Positions 28,195-37,249 of a DNA stretch of 64,000 bases are shown here, piece after piece. The DNA lies in contig JAPWJZ010000008.1 of assembly GCA_028283745.1 (NCBI GenBank), positions 62,001-126,000 on the forward strand. The letters are read 5' to 3'. Each line of letters opens with the position of its first letter. Within the stretch, counting starts at the first letter, position 1. The notes below the pieces were generated by a model. The model saw nothing but the letters and a program-made list of their open reading frames with translations, had not been told where the DNA came from and did not search any database. The position numbers and the translations under genes are program-made. This DNA is from Micavibrio sp. (GTDB lineage Bacteria > Pseudomonadota > Alphaproteobacteria > Micavibrionales > UBA2020).

Positions 28195-30161
28195 GGAAGT
28201 CTTTCACCGCCAGCAGCCGCAAGACAGGTCATAAAAACGACAGGCCTGTCCACAACCTGCGCCGCAGCTTTTCAAGCGCCGTAGATGGCGGCGGCGCAAA
28301 TGATAACCTGCCGCGCTGGAACCTTGGGCTTCTCTACCCCGGGCTTGATTCAGCCGAACTGCAGGCCGATAAACAGGCGGCCGACGCGCGGGCGGACAGC
28401 TTTGCCGAAACCTACGAAAAAACCATCGCCTACCTTAGCGGCCCCGAACTGGGCGATGCGATTGCGGAGTATGAAGCGATTGAAAATATCCGCGGAAAAA
28501 TATCATCCTACGTCGGCCTTTTGGAGGTAGATAACCTTGGCAACTTCACCAAGACGGACGGCTTGAAGAAATGGCAGTCCGAAATCGGCGGCAAGATCGG
28601 CTTTTTTGAAGCCGAAATTGCCGAGATGAAGGAGCGCGACCTGATGACCAAGCTTGGCGCCGCTCCCGCGTTGGCCGCCTATGCGCCGTGGATTGCAGGG
28701 CTTCGCGCCGGCCGCAGCTATATGGTGGATGGCGATGTGGACAGCCTTTCCGCGGAATATTACAACAGCAACCGCGAAGCCTGGCGGCGGCTGTACCACG
28801 AAAACTACAACGAAATGCGCGTGGACGTGGACGGCAAAAAACTTTCCATTGATGCCGTCAGCGAAATGATCGGCGATGCGAAGACGGATGTTGCCTTGCG
28901 CGCCAGCCTGCGCCAGAAAATTGCCGATACGTTGAAGGAAAACGCCCCCCGCACCGCGCTGATTTACAATACGCTGATTAAGGACAAGCTGATCGACATG
29001 GATGTGCGGCAGTTCAGCCGCCCTGATGCTGAGGAAAATGCAGGCAACGGCATTACCGATGATGTAGTCGATACCATGCACAAAACCGTCAAGGCTTCCT
29101 ATGCCCGCCTGTCGCACCGCCTGAACAGCTGGAAGGCAAAGCAGCACGGGGTTGAGGTGATGGAGCGCGCGCAGCTTGGCATCAGCCTGCCGGACACGCC
29201 GGAAAAGGGCGGCAAGGGTTTTGGTTTTGACGACGCGCGCAAAACCATTCTGCGGGCCTTCCGCAAGTTTTCCCCTAAATTTGCCCGTATTGCGCAAAAG
29301 TTTTTTGACGATGGCCGCATTGATGCGCAGCCGCGGGCGGACAAGGAAACCGGCGCTTTCGCCATGCCCACCGGCCCCGGCAGCCTGCCTTATGTGTTCA
29401 TGAGCTACACGAACGATATTGGCAGTCTTGTCACGCTGGGGCATGAACTGGGGCACGGCGTGCATCAGGTGCTGGCGGAAAAGGCGCGGGGGCTGTTCCT
29501 GTCCGAAATGTCGACGACGGTATCCGAAACCGCCAGCATTTTTGCCGAAATGCTGGTCTTCGAAGAAATGCTGAAAAGCCAGAAAGACCCTGCCACCCGC
29601 AAAGATTTGCTGATGGATAAAGTCGAAGGCATGATCCAGAACGGCTTGCAGCAGCTGTCGTATTACGACTTTGAAAAGCAGGTACATGAAGCCCGCAAAA
29701 AAGGCGAGCTTTCCGCCGAAGATATCAGCGACATCTGGGTTGCGACGCAAAAGGAATATTACGGCCCCGCGGTGGAGCTGGATGATTACGAGCGCCATTA
29801 CTGGATGGTCGTGCCGCATTTCTACGATACGCCGTTCTATGTGTATTCCTACGCCTTCGCGCAAATTCAGGTCGCGGGGCTGTATCAGGAATATAAAGCG
29901 GCGGCGGCGGAAGGCGGCGGCGCACGTGAAGCTTTTGTCGCCAATTACATCGACTTGCTGGAAACCGGCATTACCCGCAATCTGTATGAATCGCTCCGTC
30001 CCTTCGACCTTGACCCTGAGACGCCGGAATTCTGGGAGAAGGGGCTGTCGCTGATGGAAAGCTACCTCGACGAGCTTGAAAAACTCGACGTTCCGGCAGC
30101 GAAGCCCGCCGTAAAAGCCGCCGCCACAAAAGGTAAGGCCGGCAAAAAGCCGAAACTTTAA
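28191..30161 (+). CDS. M3 family oligoendopeptidase, paralogue 3
   Basis: 656 residues and more diverged than copies 1 and 2. Active site GHELGHGVHQ (HELGH 418-422) with the Glu ligand in VSETASIFAEML, and VPHFYDTPFYVYSYAFAQIQVAGLY at the C-terminal active-site region. The N-terminus (about 40 residues) is Ser/Lys/Arg-rich, and the C-terminus is Lys/Ala-rich. All catalytic residues of M3 are present, so it should be active. Start is ATG 28191 within the overlap with paralogue 2. Confidence 0.94.
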   Translation: MRKSFTASSRKTGHKNDRPVHNLRRSFSSAVDGGGANDNLPRWNLGLLYPGLDSAELQADKQAADARADSFAETYEKTIAYLSGPELGDAIAEYEAIENIRGKISSYVGLLEVDNLGNFTKTDGLKKWQSEIGGKIGFFEAEIAEMKERDLMTKLGAAPALAAYAPWIAGLRAGRSYMVDGDVDSLSAEYYNSNREAWRRLYHENYNEMRVDVDGKKLSIDAVSEMIGDAKTDVALRASLRQKIADTLKENAPRTALIYNTLIKDKLIDMDVRQFSRPDAEENAGNGITDDVVDTMHKTVKASYARLSHRLNSWKAKQHGVEVMERAQLGISLPDTPEKGGKGFGFDDARKTILRAFRKFSPKFARIAQKFFDDGRIDAQPRADKETGAFAMPTGPGSLPYVFMSYTNDIGSLVTLGHELGHGVHQVLAEKARGLFLSEMSTTVSETASIFAEMLVFEEMLKSQKDPATRKDLLMDKVEGMIQNGLQQLSYYDFEKQVHEARKKGELSAEDISDIWVATQKEYYGPAVELDDYERHYWMVVPHFYDTPFYVYSYAFAQIQVAGLYQEYKAAAAEGGGAREAFVANYIDLLETGITRNLYESLRPFDLDPETPEFWEKGLSLMESYLDELEKLDVPAAKPAVKAAATKGKAGKKPKL

Positions 30162-30169
30162 GGCGTAAA

Positions 30170-30424
30170 ATGACCGACGATGTCACAGAACTTGCCGGCC
30201 CCATCGAGGAAGATGAGGATGGCAAACTGGTTTTAAAAGTGCCGCTGTTCGACGGCGGGGATGAATTTATCCATTGCACCGAAAGCATTTCGGAAATTGA
30301 CGGTCCGTACCTTAAAATCACTTTGCCCGACTGGTTGGTGCAAAAGCTTAACCTGCGCGACGGCAGCCGTGTCGCGATTGACAACAAAGACCGTAAATTC
30401 AACATGACCCTGCTGGAGCGGTAG
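30170..30424 (+). CDS. Small protein with AbrB/SpoVT-like C-terminus
   Basis: 84 residues. The C-terminal half, KITLPDWLVQKLNLRDGSRV then AIDNKDRKFNMTLLE, reads like an AbrB-type swapped-hairpin DNA-binding element (antitoxin/regulator pattern: beta strand, LP, helix, L-x-x-G-x-x-V). The N-terminal half is acidic. No toxin partner is visible next to it. It lies eight bases after M3 paralogue 3 with an AAGGCG ribosome-binding site, so it probably belongs to that transcript. Function is a guess from pattern only. Confidence 0.6.
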   Translation: MTDDVTELAGPIEEDEDGKLVLKVPLFDGGDEFIHCTESISEIDGPYLKITLPDWLVQKLNLRDGSRVAIDNKDRKFNMTLLER

Positions 30425-30467
30425 AAATTTACTCGACTTTTGGCGGGCAAGGCATCATCTTTTACCC

Positions 30468-31874
30468 ATGACGAAGAAGCCTACAAAAACAGGCTCGGGC
30501 AAAGCGGGTTCGGGCAAAAACGGCAAAGACGGCAAGGAAACAGGCACGGTGGGCCGCCGCCTGCAGCGCTATGCCCGCGTGTCCACCACCATGACCGGCC
30601 TTGCGGCGCGCCTTGCGGGGCAAAAATACCTCGGCATCGGCATCGACAAGCCGCTGCACGCCAAGCACCTCATGGAACAACTGGGCGACCTTAAGGGGCC
30701 GCTGCTGAAGGTGGCGCAGCTGCTGGCCACTATTCCCAACGTGCTGCCGAAGGAATATGCGGCGGAACTGCAAAAGCTGCAAAGCCAGGCCCCGCCCATG
30801 GGCTGGCTGTTCGTGCGCCGCCGCATGATGGCGGAACTGGGCCCCGACTGGGAAAAAAAATTCAAAAGCTTTGAAAAAGAGGCCGCCGCCGCCGCAAGCC
30901 TGGGGCAGGTACACCGCGCCGTGACGCTGGATGGCGTCAACGCCGCCTGCAAGCTGCAATACCCCGACATGATTTCGGCGGTGGAAGCCGACCTCAAACA
31001 GCTGAAGCTGATCATGGGCGTGTTTGAAAAATACGACCAGTCGGTCATCACCACCGACATTCAGCAGGAAATCGGCGACCGCCTGCATGAAGAACTGGAT
31101 TACGCGCTGGAGGCCAGGCACGCGGGGCTTTACAATTTTATGCTGCGCGATGAAAAAAACATCCGCGTGCCGACCGTCATACCGGAGCTGTCGACCGGCA
31201 GGCTGCTGACCAGCACATGGCTGGAAGGTACGTCCATCATGACGCATCTCAAGAAAAACGCGGCAACGCGCAATGAAATCGCGCTTAACCTGTTCCGCGC
31301 GTGGTACGTGCCGCTGTATGACTACGGCGTTATTCACGGTGACCCGCACCTTGGCAATTACACGGTGCAAAAAGACAACGCCATCAACCTGCTGGACTTT
31401 GGCTGCGTGCGCGTCTTTCCGCCGCGCTTTGTCGCGGGCGTCATTACGCTGTACCATGCGCTGCAAAAAAGCGACAAGGACATGGCGGTGGATGCCTATG
31501 AAAGCTGGGGCTTCAAGGGCCTTAACAAAGACACCATCGACGTGCTGAACATGTGGGCGGGCTTCCTGTACGGCCCCGTGCTGGATGACAGCGTGCGCCC
31601 CATCGGCACCATCGACCGCGGTGAAGTATATGGCCGCGAGATTGCATCAAAAGTTCACCGCGAACTGCAAAAAGTCGGCGGCATCAAGGTGCCGCGTGAA
31701 TTCGTCTTCATGGACCGTGCGGCGCTGGGCCTTGGCTCCGTCTTCCTGCACCTGAAGGCGGAAATGAACTGGCATGATATTTTCAATGAGCTGATCGACG
31801 GATTTGATATCAAAACCCTCGAAAAACAGCAGAAAAAAGCGCTGGATAAGTTCGACCTTAAATCCGCAGAATAG
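30468..31874 (+). CDS. ABC1/ADCK/UbiB family atypical kinase
   Basis: 468 residues. Motifs of the family in order: GPLLKVAQLLAT (the KxGQ region, here K-V-A-Q with the Gly replaced), AAAASLGQVHRA (alanine-rich loop in place of the Gly-rich loop, 140-151), the ATP-site Lys in CKLQYP (Lys162), the loop YGVIHGDPHLGNYTV (HGDPHLGN, 290-297) and LLDFGCVRV. The N-terminus has a Gly/Lys-rich extension. UbiB-type proteins support ubiquinone synthesis or lipid handling; with coq9 at 22574 that link is plausible. The variant KVAQ motif is worth noting. Confidence 0.9.
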   Translation: MTKKPTKTGSGKAGSGKNGKDGKETGTVGRRLQRYARVSTTMTGLAARLAGQKYLGIGIDKPLHAKHLMEQLGDLKGPLLKVAQLLATIPNVLPKEYAAELQKLQSQAPPMGWLFVRRRMMAELGPDWEKKFKSFEKEAAAAASLGQVHRAVTLDGVNAACKLQYPDMISAVEADLKQLKLIMGVFEKYDQSVITTDIQQEIGDRLHEELDYALEARHAGLYNFMLRDEKNIRVPTVIPELSTGRLLTSTWLEGTSIMTHLKKNAATRNEIALNLFRAWYVPLYDYGVIHGDPHLGNYTVQKDNAINLLDFGCVRVFPPRFVAGVITLYHALQKSDKDMAVDAYESWGFKGLNKDTIDVLNMWAGFLYGPVLDDSVRPIGTIDRGEVYGREIASKVHRELQKVGGIKVPREFVFMDRAALGLGSVFLHLKAEMNWHDIFNELIDGFDIKTLEKQQKKALDKFDLKSAE

Positions 31875-32898
31875 ACGCTGCGGGCTTGGCTTTGCCGGCG
31901 GCCCTGGCGGGGTTCTCCGCCTCCAGCCGTTCCCGCAGCTTTGCCTTCACTTCCTGCCAGTACGGACCTTCCAGTAGCGGCGGCGGGTCGTTGAGGACGA
32001 TTTTATCTTCCGTCTTCATGACGCCGACAGTGCCGTCCATATAGCTCAACAACACTTTTGCGCCCCATTTGAAGGCGGGCGGGTCTGCCGTCAGCAGCAA
32101 TTGCTGCGCGAGGTCGCGCAGCGGCTTTTCGGTGCGGTCGCGCTCCATGCCGGTCTGGAAGCTGTCAAAGGCAATGCTGAGGTCGATGACATGCATGTCT
32201 TCCGGCGTATAGGCGGTGCCGAGCTTGCCGGCCAGCGCCGCCGTTTCGGCGCCCGACAGGCCGATAATTTTAAGGCTGTCTTTTTCTTCCAGCAGCTTTT
32301 CAAGCGCGTCGCCGGTAAAATGCTCGATATTCCGCTTGCCGTACAGGGTGACAAGCCGCTGCGCCCGCACCAGCATCAGCCGTTCAATCGCGTCGCTTTC
32401 AAGGCCGTAGCGCTGGTAATGGCGCAGGGCGCTGTAAACATCCGCCACGCATTCATGGCGCGTCATGCTGGTCACGTCGCGGCGGCCGTTGGGGGAGACA
32501 ATGTGGCCCAGCTCATGGTCGAAGACGAATTGAATATCCTCGGCCAGCGCGCTGTTCGGCCCCAGCATGCGCGGTTTGTCGGGACTGGTGTAGAGCAGGA
32601 TAAAATTCATGTCGCCATCGCTGCGGCCGAGAGCGCAGGAGTTTTTGCTTTCGGTGAACTTGTCGATGGAGGTTTGAAGGTATGCCTGCAACGCTGGCGC
32701 GGCTTCAAACTTTTTTTGCAGCGCCAGATGCGCGCTGGCATCGGGGTGTACCCAGCGCGCGGTGCCAAGGTCATAGAAGTAAAGCTTTTGCCGCAGGTGC
32801 GGGAACATGCCATAGGCTTCGGCCACCGCGCCGTCAAAATCAAAACGGTCACGCGGGTTTTGGGTGGCTTGGGCAAAAGGTAAAATCAACTGCGACAT
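31858..32898 (-). CDS. Hypothetical protein with HELGH and HECVAD motifs (copy 1)
   Basis: 346 residues, no signal peptide. FVFDHELGHIVSPNG carries HELGH (128-132), and 17 residues on comes RHECVADVYSALRH (148-160): the HExxH + ExxAD arrangement seen in gluzincin-type peptidases. The neighbour at 32909 is a paralogue with the same two motifs. The C-terminal part, AFKWGAKVLLSYMDG, is also shared (FKWAGTVLKAILE in the other). The stop overlaps the end of the ABC1 kinase gene by 17 bases, convergently. I do not recognise the family; peptidase activity is an inference from motif. Confidence 0.75.
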   Translation of the reverse strand: MSQLILPFAQATQNPRDRFDFDGAVAEAYGMFPHLRQKLYFYDLGTARWVHPDASAHLALQKKFEAAPALQAYLQTSIDKFTESKNSCALGRSDGDMNFILLYTSPDKPRMLGPNSALAEDIQFVFDHELGHIVSPNGRRDVTSMTRHECVADVYSALRHYQRYGLESDAIERLMLVRAQRLVTLYGKRNIEHFTGDALEKLLEEKDSLKIIGLSGAETAALAGKLGTAYTPEDMHVIDLSIAFDSFQTGMERDRTEKPLRDLAQQLLLTADPPAFKWGAKVLLSYMDGTVGVMKTEDKIVLNDPPPLLEGPYWQEVKAKLRERLEAENPARAAGKAKPAASILRI

Positions 32899-32908
32899 TC
32901 AAAACCTT

Positions 32909-33904
32909 TTAAGCGAAAGCGGCTTCGAAGCGCGGCGTTTTACGGGCGGGCGGCGCAAGCTCGCGCTCCCGCGCTGCAACTTTCGGCAGCAGAATACGGG
33001 CGGCAGCATCGCTGAATTCTTCCGACAGGCCTTCGGGCGCATCCAGCTTGCGTTCAAGAATGGCTTTCAACACCGTGCCGGCCCATTTGAAGGTATCTGG
33101 CAGCGGTGTTGTCAAAACCACCTGCGCCAGGGCGCCGACGGGTTTGTAATTGTGCATCGGCTCGAAGCTTTCGAACAGCGCATAGGCATCTTTGTGGCTC
33201 AAGGTATGTTCGCGCGCAAGGCGGCCGGCGGTTGCCAGCGTTTCGGCGACGGCGGCGGGGGTTTTTGCCAGTTCTTCACGCTGCGCCGCTATTTGCTCCA
33301 GGGTCGGGCCGGAAAAATTGATCATGCCGGCGGGGTGGTACAGCGCATAGCCGGTGCGAAACAGCAACACGCTTTCCAGCAGCCTGGATTCCGGGCCATT
33401 ACGCTGCAAATCGCACAGTACGGCATAGGCATCCGCCGCGTTTTCGGCAACGAGGCGCACATCGCTGCCGCCTTCCGGCACCACGGCATGGCCGACTTCA
33501 TGGTCGAAGATGAATTGCAGTTCCTGCGCTGGCGTGACGCTGCCGCCCAGAAAGCGCGGCCGGTCATCAGCCGTGTAAATAAAAATGATGGAATTGCCGT
33601 TGCCGTCCTGCTGGCAATAGGATGTTTTCTGGTCGCGGCATTTCGCGATGATGGGCTGCAGCTGCTTTGCGCCGTCTTCGGTTTTCGTGATCAGGTGAAC
33701 AAGCTCGTCCACCACGCCGGGGTCGGGGTGGGCAATGTTGCCGGTGCTGACATCGACAAAAAAGGTTTTGCCGGTGTGGTCGGGAAATTTATCGTAAAAC
33801 GCTTCGACGGCGCTGGTGAAATCGAAGGCGGCGGGCTGCCGGGTATCTGTGATGTAGCTGGAGGCTTTCGTGAAATCGGGTCTGACTTCAGGTGCCGCTT
33901 GCAT
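32909..33904 (-). CDS. Hypothetical protein with HEVGH and ENAAD motifs (copy 2)
   Basis: 331 residues, no signal peptide. FIFDHEVGHAVVPEGG has HEVGH (135-139), followed by VAENAADAYAVL (ENAAD, 154-158). The stretch FDFTSAVEAFYDKFP resembles FDFDGAVAEAYGMFP of the downstream copy, so the two are tandem duplicates. Ten bases separate them. A divergent 210-base AT-rich region separates this gene from pntAA. Probably a zinc-dependent peptidase of an unassigned family; nothing shows its substrate. Confidence 0.75.
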   Translation of the reverse strand: MQAAPEVRPDFTKASSYITDTRQPAAFDFTSAVEAFYDKFPDHTGKTFFVDVSTGNIAHPDPGVVDELVHLITKTEDGAKQLQPIIAKCRDQKTSYCQQDGNGNSIIFIYTADDRPRFLGGSVTPAQELQFIFDHEVGHAVVPEGGSDVRLVAENAADAYAVLCDLQRNGPESRLLESVLLFRTGYALYHPAGMINFSGPTLEQIAAQREELAKTPAAVAETLATAGRLAREHTLSHKDAYALFESFEPMHNYKPVGALAQVVLTTPLPDTFKWAGTVLKAILERKLDAPEGLSEEFSDAAARILLPKVAARERELAPPARKTPRFEAAFA

Positions 33905-34114
33905 GACTTTTCCCCTTCAATGATGCTTATTATACATAACAATTTAGGAGTCGTCGATAACCATATTCTACCATTGATAGCGGTACCGTTCATTAATTTC
34001 TTCTAAACACCTGATTATAATATGAAATATGTGCGGCAATGGTTGAGTTTAGGGGGTAAATGCTGCATTCTGTAACAGACATTTAACGTTGATTGCTTTT
34101 GGGGGATTGGTTCT

Positions 34115-35242
34115 ATGAAACTGAGCATCGGCAAGGAAACCATTGCCGCCGAAAAACGTGTCGCCGCCTCGCCGGAAACCGTGCGCAAATTCATTTCGCT
34201 TGGCGCGGAAGTTTATGTGGAGCGGGGCGCAGGCCTTGCCGCCGCTGTGACGGATGCCATGTACGCGGACGTCGGCGCAAAAGTTGTGGCGCAGGATGAA
34301 GCATACAAGGATGCCGATGTTATCCTGCGCGTGCGCCACCCCGCGCCCGCTGAAATTGCCAAAATGAAAAAGGGCGCGCTGCTGCTGGGCATGCTGGCGC
34401 CGTACCAGGAAAAAGAAGCCTTGAAGGCTTATGCCGCGCAAGGCGTGACGGCGGTTTCCATGGAGCTGGTGCCGCGCATTACCCGTGCCCAAACAATGGA
34501 CGTTCTTTCAAGCCAGGCCAACCTTGCAGGCTACCGCGCCGTGCTGGAAGCGGCCTTTGAATTCGGCCGCGGCTTCCCGATGATGATGACGGCGGCGGGC
34601 ACTGTGCCTGCTGCAAAAGTTTTCATCATGGGCGCGGGCGTTGCCGGGCTGCAGGCGATTGCAACGGCGCGCCGCCTTGGCGCGGTCGTCTCGGCGACCG
34701 ACGTGCGTCCGGCATCGAAGGAACAAGTGCAGTCGCTGGGTGCAACCTTCGTGATGGTTGAATCCGAAGAAACCAAGGCGGCTGAAACCGCCGGCGGCTA
34801 CGCCAAGGAAATGAGCGACGATTACAAGCAAAAGCAGGCCGTGCTGGTCGCTGAAACCATCAAGAAGCAGGATATCGTCATTACCACCGCCCTCATCCCC
34901 GGCCGCAAGGCGCCGGTGCTGGTGACGGACGACATGGTGAAGTCGATGAAGCCCGGTTCCGTCATCGTTGACCTTGCGGTCGAGCAGGGCGGCAACGTTA
35001 CCCTTGCGAAAGTCGGCGAAGTGGTGGAAGTGAACGGCGTTAAAATCGTCGGTCATCCGAACATGCCGAGCCGCATTGCGGTTGACGCATCCGCGCTTTA
35101 TGCCCGCAACCTTTACAACTACCTTGTTCCGCTGGTGGACAAGGAAAGCAAGAGCCTCAAAATCAACTGGGAAGACGACATTGTAAAAGCCTCCGTGCTG
35201 ACGCGCGACGGCGCCATCGTCCACCCCAACTTCCAAGGTTAA
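34115..35242 (+). CDS. pntAA: NAD(P) transhydrogenase subunit alpha, NAD(H)-binding domain
   Basis: Domain I of the proton-translocating transhydrogenase (NADH + NADP+ to NAD+ + NADPH driven by the proton gradient), 375 residues. The alanine dehydrogenase-like fold is clear: [20 protein letters not shown] at the start, [20 protein letters not shown], and the nucleotide motif [28 protein letters not shown] lies before ATG 34115. First of three genes, as in alphaproteobacteria where alpha is split. It supplies NADPH for biosynthesis. Confidence 0.96.
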   Translation: MKLSIGKETIAAEKRVAASPETVRKFISLGAEVYVERGAGLAAAVTDAMYADVGAKVVAQDEAYKDADVILRVRHPAPAEIAKMKKGALLLGMLAPYQEKEALKAYAAQGVTAVSMELVPRITRAQTMDVLSSQANLAGYRAVLEAAFEFGRGFPMMMTAAGTVPAAKVFIMGAGVAGLQAIATARRLGAVVSATDVRPASKEQVQSLGATFVMVESEETKAAETAGGYAKEMSDDYKQKQAVLVAETIKKQDIVITTALIPGRKAPVLVTDDMVKSMKPGSVIVDLAVEQGGNVTLAKVGEVVEVNGVKIVGHPNMPSRIAVDASALYARNLYNYLVPLVDKESKSLKINWEDDIVKASVLTRDGAIVHPNFQG

Positions 35243-35252
35243 GGAGCAGAAA

Positions 35253-35654
35253 ATGTCCGACCAACAAGTCCTCGACCAGGCCGCCAACGTTTCCAATACC
35301 GCCGACCAGCTGGCGCAGCAGGCAAACGCGCTGGCGGCGCATGCAGCGCAGCTGGCGAATGGCGGCAGCGCTTCCTTCTTTGTCTTCGGCCTGACCGTTT
35401 TCGTGCTGGCCTGCTTTGTCGGCTACTATGTGGTGTGGCGCGTCACGCCTGCGCTGCACTCGCCGCTTATGGCCGTTACCAACGCCATTTCGTCGGTTAT
35501 CATCGTCGGCGCGTTGATTGCGGTCGGCCTGTCCGACAACGCCTCGTCGCAAATCATGGGCTTCCTTGCCGTCGTCCTCGCATCCGTCAACATCTTCGGC
35601 GGGTTCATCGTGACGCGCCGGATGCTGCAAATGTTCTCCAAGAAAAAGAAATAA
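35253..35654 (+). CDS. pntAB: NAD(P) transhydrogenase subunit alpha, membrane part
   Basis: 133 residues. A Gln/Ala-rich N-terminus is followed by about three membrane helices: [21 protein letters not shown], then [20 protein letters not shown] (family signature), and [20 protein letters not shown]. It ends [13 protein letters not shown], typical of this subunit. Ribosome-binding site AAGGAG is nine bases upstream. It sits between pntAA and pntB with gaps of 10 and 13 bases. Confidence 0.95.
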   Translation: MSDQQVLDQAANVSNTADQLAQQANALAAHAAQLANGGSASFFVFGLTVFVLACFVGYYVVWRVTPALHSPLMAVTNAISSVIIVGALIAVGLSDNASSQIMGFLAVVLASVNIFGGFIVTRRMLQMFSKKKK

Positions 35655-35667
35655 GGAATAACAGACA

Positions 35668-37068
35668 ATGATGTCCCTGAACCTCTCCATGTTCTGCTAC
35701 CTTGTTTCGTCCGTCTGCTGCATCATGGCGCTGCGCGGCCTCTCTGGCCCGCAAACAGCGAAGGGCGGCTTGTTCTTCGGTATCGGCGGCATGGCGCTTG
35801 CCATCGTTACGACGCTGATGGTGCCGGATATGCACCACTTCGCCTGGATCATCCTCGGCGTTGCCATTGGCGGCGCGATTGGCGCGGTCACGGCAATTAA
35901 AATTGAAATGACGGCGCTGCCGCAGCTGGTCGCCGCATTCCACAGCCTTGTCGGCCTTGCGGCGGTCATGATTGCGGGCGCGGCCTTCAACAACCCCGAA
36001 GCTTATAAAATTGGCGAACCCGGCAACATCCACGGCGGCAGCCTGGTTGAAATGAGCCTGGGCGTTGCCATCGGCGCGCTGACCTTTACGGGTTCCATCA
36101 TCGCATTCGGCAAGCTGCAGGGCATCATCCCCGGCAAGCCCGTGACGTTCAAGGGTCAGCACTTCGTCAACGCCTGCCTTGGCGCGGGCCTTGTGGCGCT
36201 TATCATCCTGCTGCTCATGACGCAGTCGGCCATGGCCTTCTGGATGATTGTGGCGGTTGCCCTGCTGCTCGGCGTTCTCATGATCATTCCTATCGGCGGC
36301 GCGGACATGCCGGTTATCGTGTCCATGCTTAACAGCTATTCGGGCTGGGCGGCGGCGGGCATTGGTTTCACGCTGCAAAACAACCTGCTCATCATCGTCG
36401 GTGCGCTGGTTGGCGCATCGGGCGCAATTCTTTCCTACATCATGTGCAAGGGCATGAACCGTTCGTTCTTCAACGTCATCCTCGGCGGCTTCGGCGGCGA
36501 GGTAGTGGCGGGCGCGGCGGCGGTGCAGTCCGACAAGCCGGTGAAAATCGGCTCGGCGGATGATGCGGCGTTTATTCTGAAGAACGCTTCCTCCGTCGTC
36601 ATCGTGCCGGGTTACGGCATGGCGGTGGCGCAGGCGCAGCACGCGCTGCGCGAAATGGCCGATATGCTGAAGAAGCACGGCATTAAAGTGCGCTATGCCA
36701 TTCACCCCGTCGCGGGCCGCATGCCCGGCCACATGAACGTGCTGCTGGCCGAAGCCAACGTGCCCTACGATGAAGTGCTGGAGCTGGAAGAAATCAACCG
36801 TGATTTTGCGCAGACCGACGTTGCCTTCGTTATCGGCGCGAACGACATTACCAACCCTGCTGCCAAGAAAGACCCGGCATCGCCCATTTACGGCATGCCG
36901 ATTCTCGATGTGGAAGCGGCGGGCACGGTTTTGTTCGTGAAGCGCTCCCTCGGTTCCGGTTATGCCGGTATTGATAACGAGCTGTTCTTTTATGACAACA
37001 CGATGATGCTGCTCGGTGATGCCAAGAAAATGTGCGAAGGCATCATCAAGGCGCTCGAGCACGCTTAA
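35668..37068 (+). CDS. pntB: NAD(P) transhydrogenase subunit beta
   Basis: 466 residues: eight to nine membrane helices (domain II) then the NADP(H)-binding domain III, with SVVIVPGYGMAVAQAQHAL, YAIHPVAGRMPGHMNVLLAEA and DVAFVIGANDITNPAA as the recognised motifs. Ribosome-binding site AAGGAATAA precedes ATG 35668. Last gene of pntAA-AB-B; a long hairpin follows it at 37096. Confidence 0.97.
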   Translation: MMSLNLSMFCYLVSSVCCIMALRGLSGPQTAKGGLFFGIGGMALAIVTTLMVPDMHHFAWIILGVAIGGAIGAVTAIKIEMTALPQLVAAFHSLVGLAAVMIAGAAFNNPEAYKIGEPGNIHGGSLVEMSLGVAIGALTFTGSIIAFGKLQGIIPGKPVTFKGQHFVNACLGAGLVALIILLLMTQSAMAFWMIVAVALLLGVLMIIPIGGADMPVIVSMLNSYSGWAAAGIGFTLQNNLLIIVGALVGASGAILSYIMCKGMNRSFFNVILGGFGGEVVAGAAAVQSDKPVKIGSADDAAFILKNASSVVIVPGYGMAVAQAQHALREMADMLKKHGIKVRYAIHPVAGRMPGHMNVLLAEANVPYDEVLELEEINRDFAQTDVAFVIGANDITNPAAKKDPASPIYGMPILDVEAAGTVLFVKRSLGSGYAGIDNELFFYDNTMMLLGDAKKMCEGIIKALEHA

Positions 37069-37095
37069 AACAACCGCCTGTTGCCTCAAAAATTT

Positions 37096-37154
37096 TTGCG
37101 GCGATGCGTCATAACCCTGATTCTTTCCTTTCGGGTTTTGGCGCATCGCCGCAA
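37096..37154 (+). terminator. Long hairpin after the pnt operon, likely terminator
   Basis: Perfect 13-base arms TTGCGGCGATGCG (37096-37108) and CGCATCGCCGCAA (37142-37154). An inner hairpin AACCC/GGGTT (37113-37117 with 37133-37137) sits in the loop. It is followed by the T-rich ATTTTATTT but no continuous T-run. Confidence 0.6.
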
Positions 37155-37249
37155 TTTTATTTAGCGGCTTTGGGGGCTTTTAATCTGTTTGTTTCTGGTT
37201 ATAATCTTTCAAGCTTCTTAAACCTTTGCTCAAAAAGGCTGGCGATTGC

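Noticed and set aside
28503-29864. 453-codon minus-strand frame opposite M3 paralogue 3
   Set aside because: Antisense shadow; the plus-strand peptidase has all catalytic motifs.
35605-37146. 513-codon minus-strand frame opposite pntB
   Set aside because: His/Asp/Arg-rich, no motif, entirely antisense to a certain gene.
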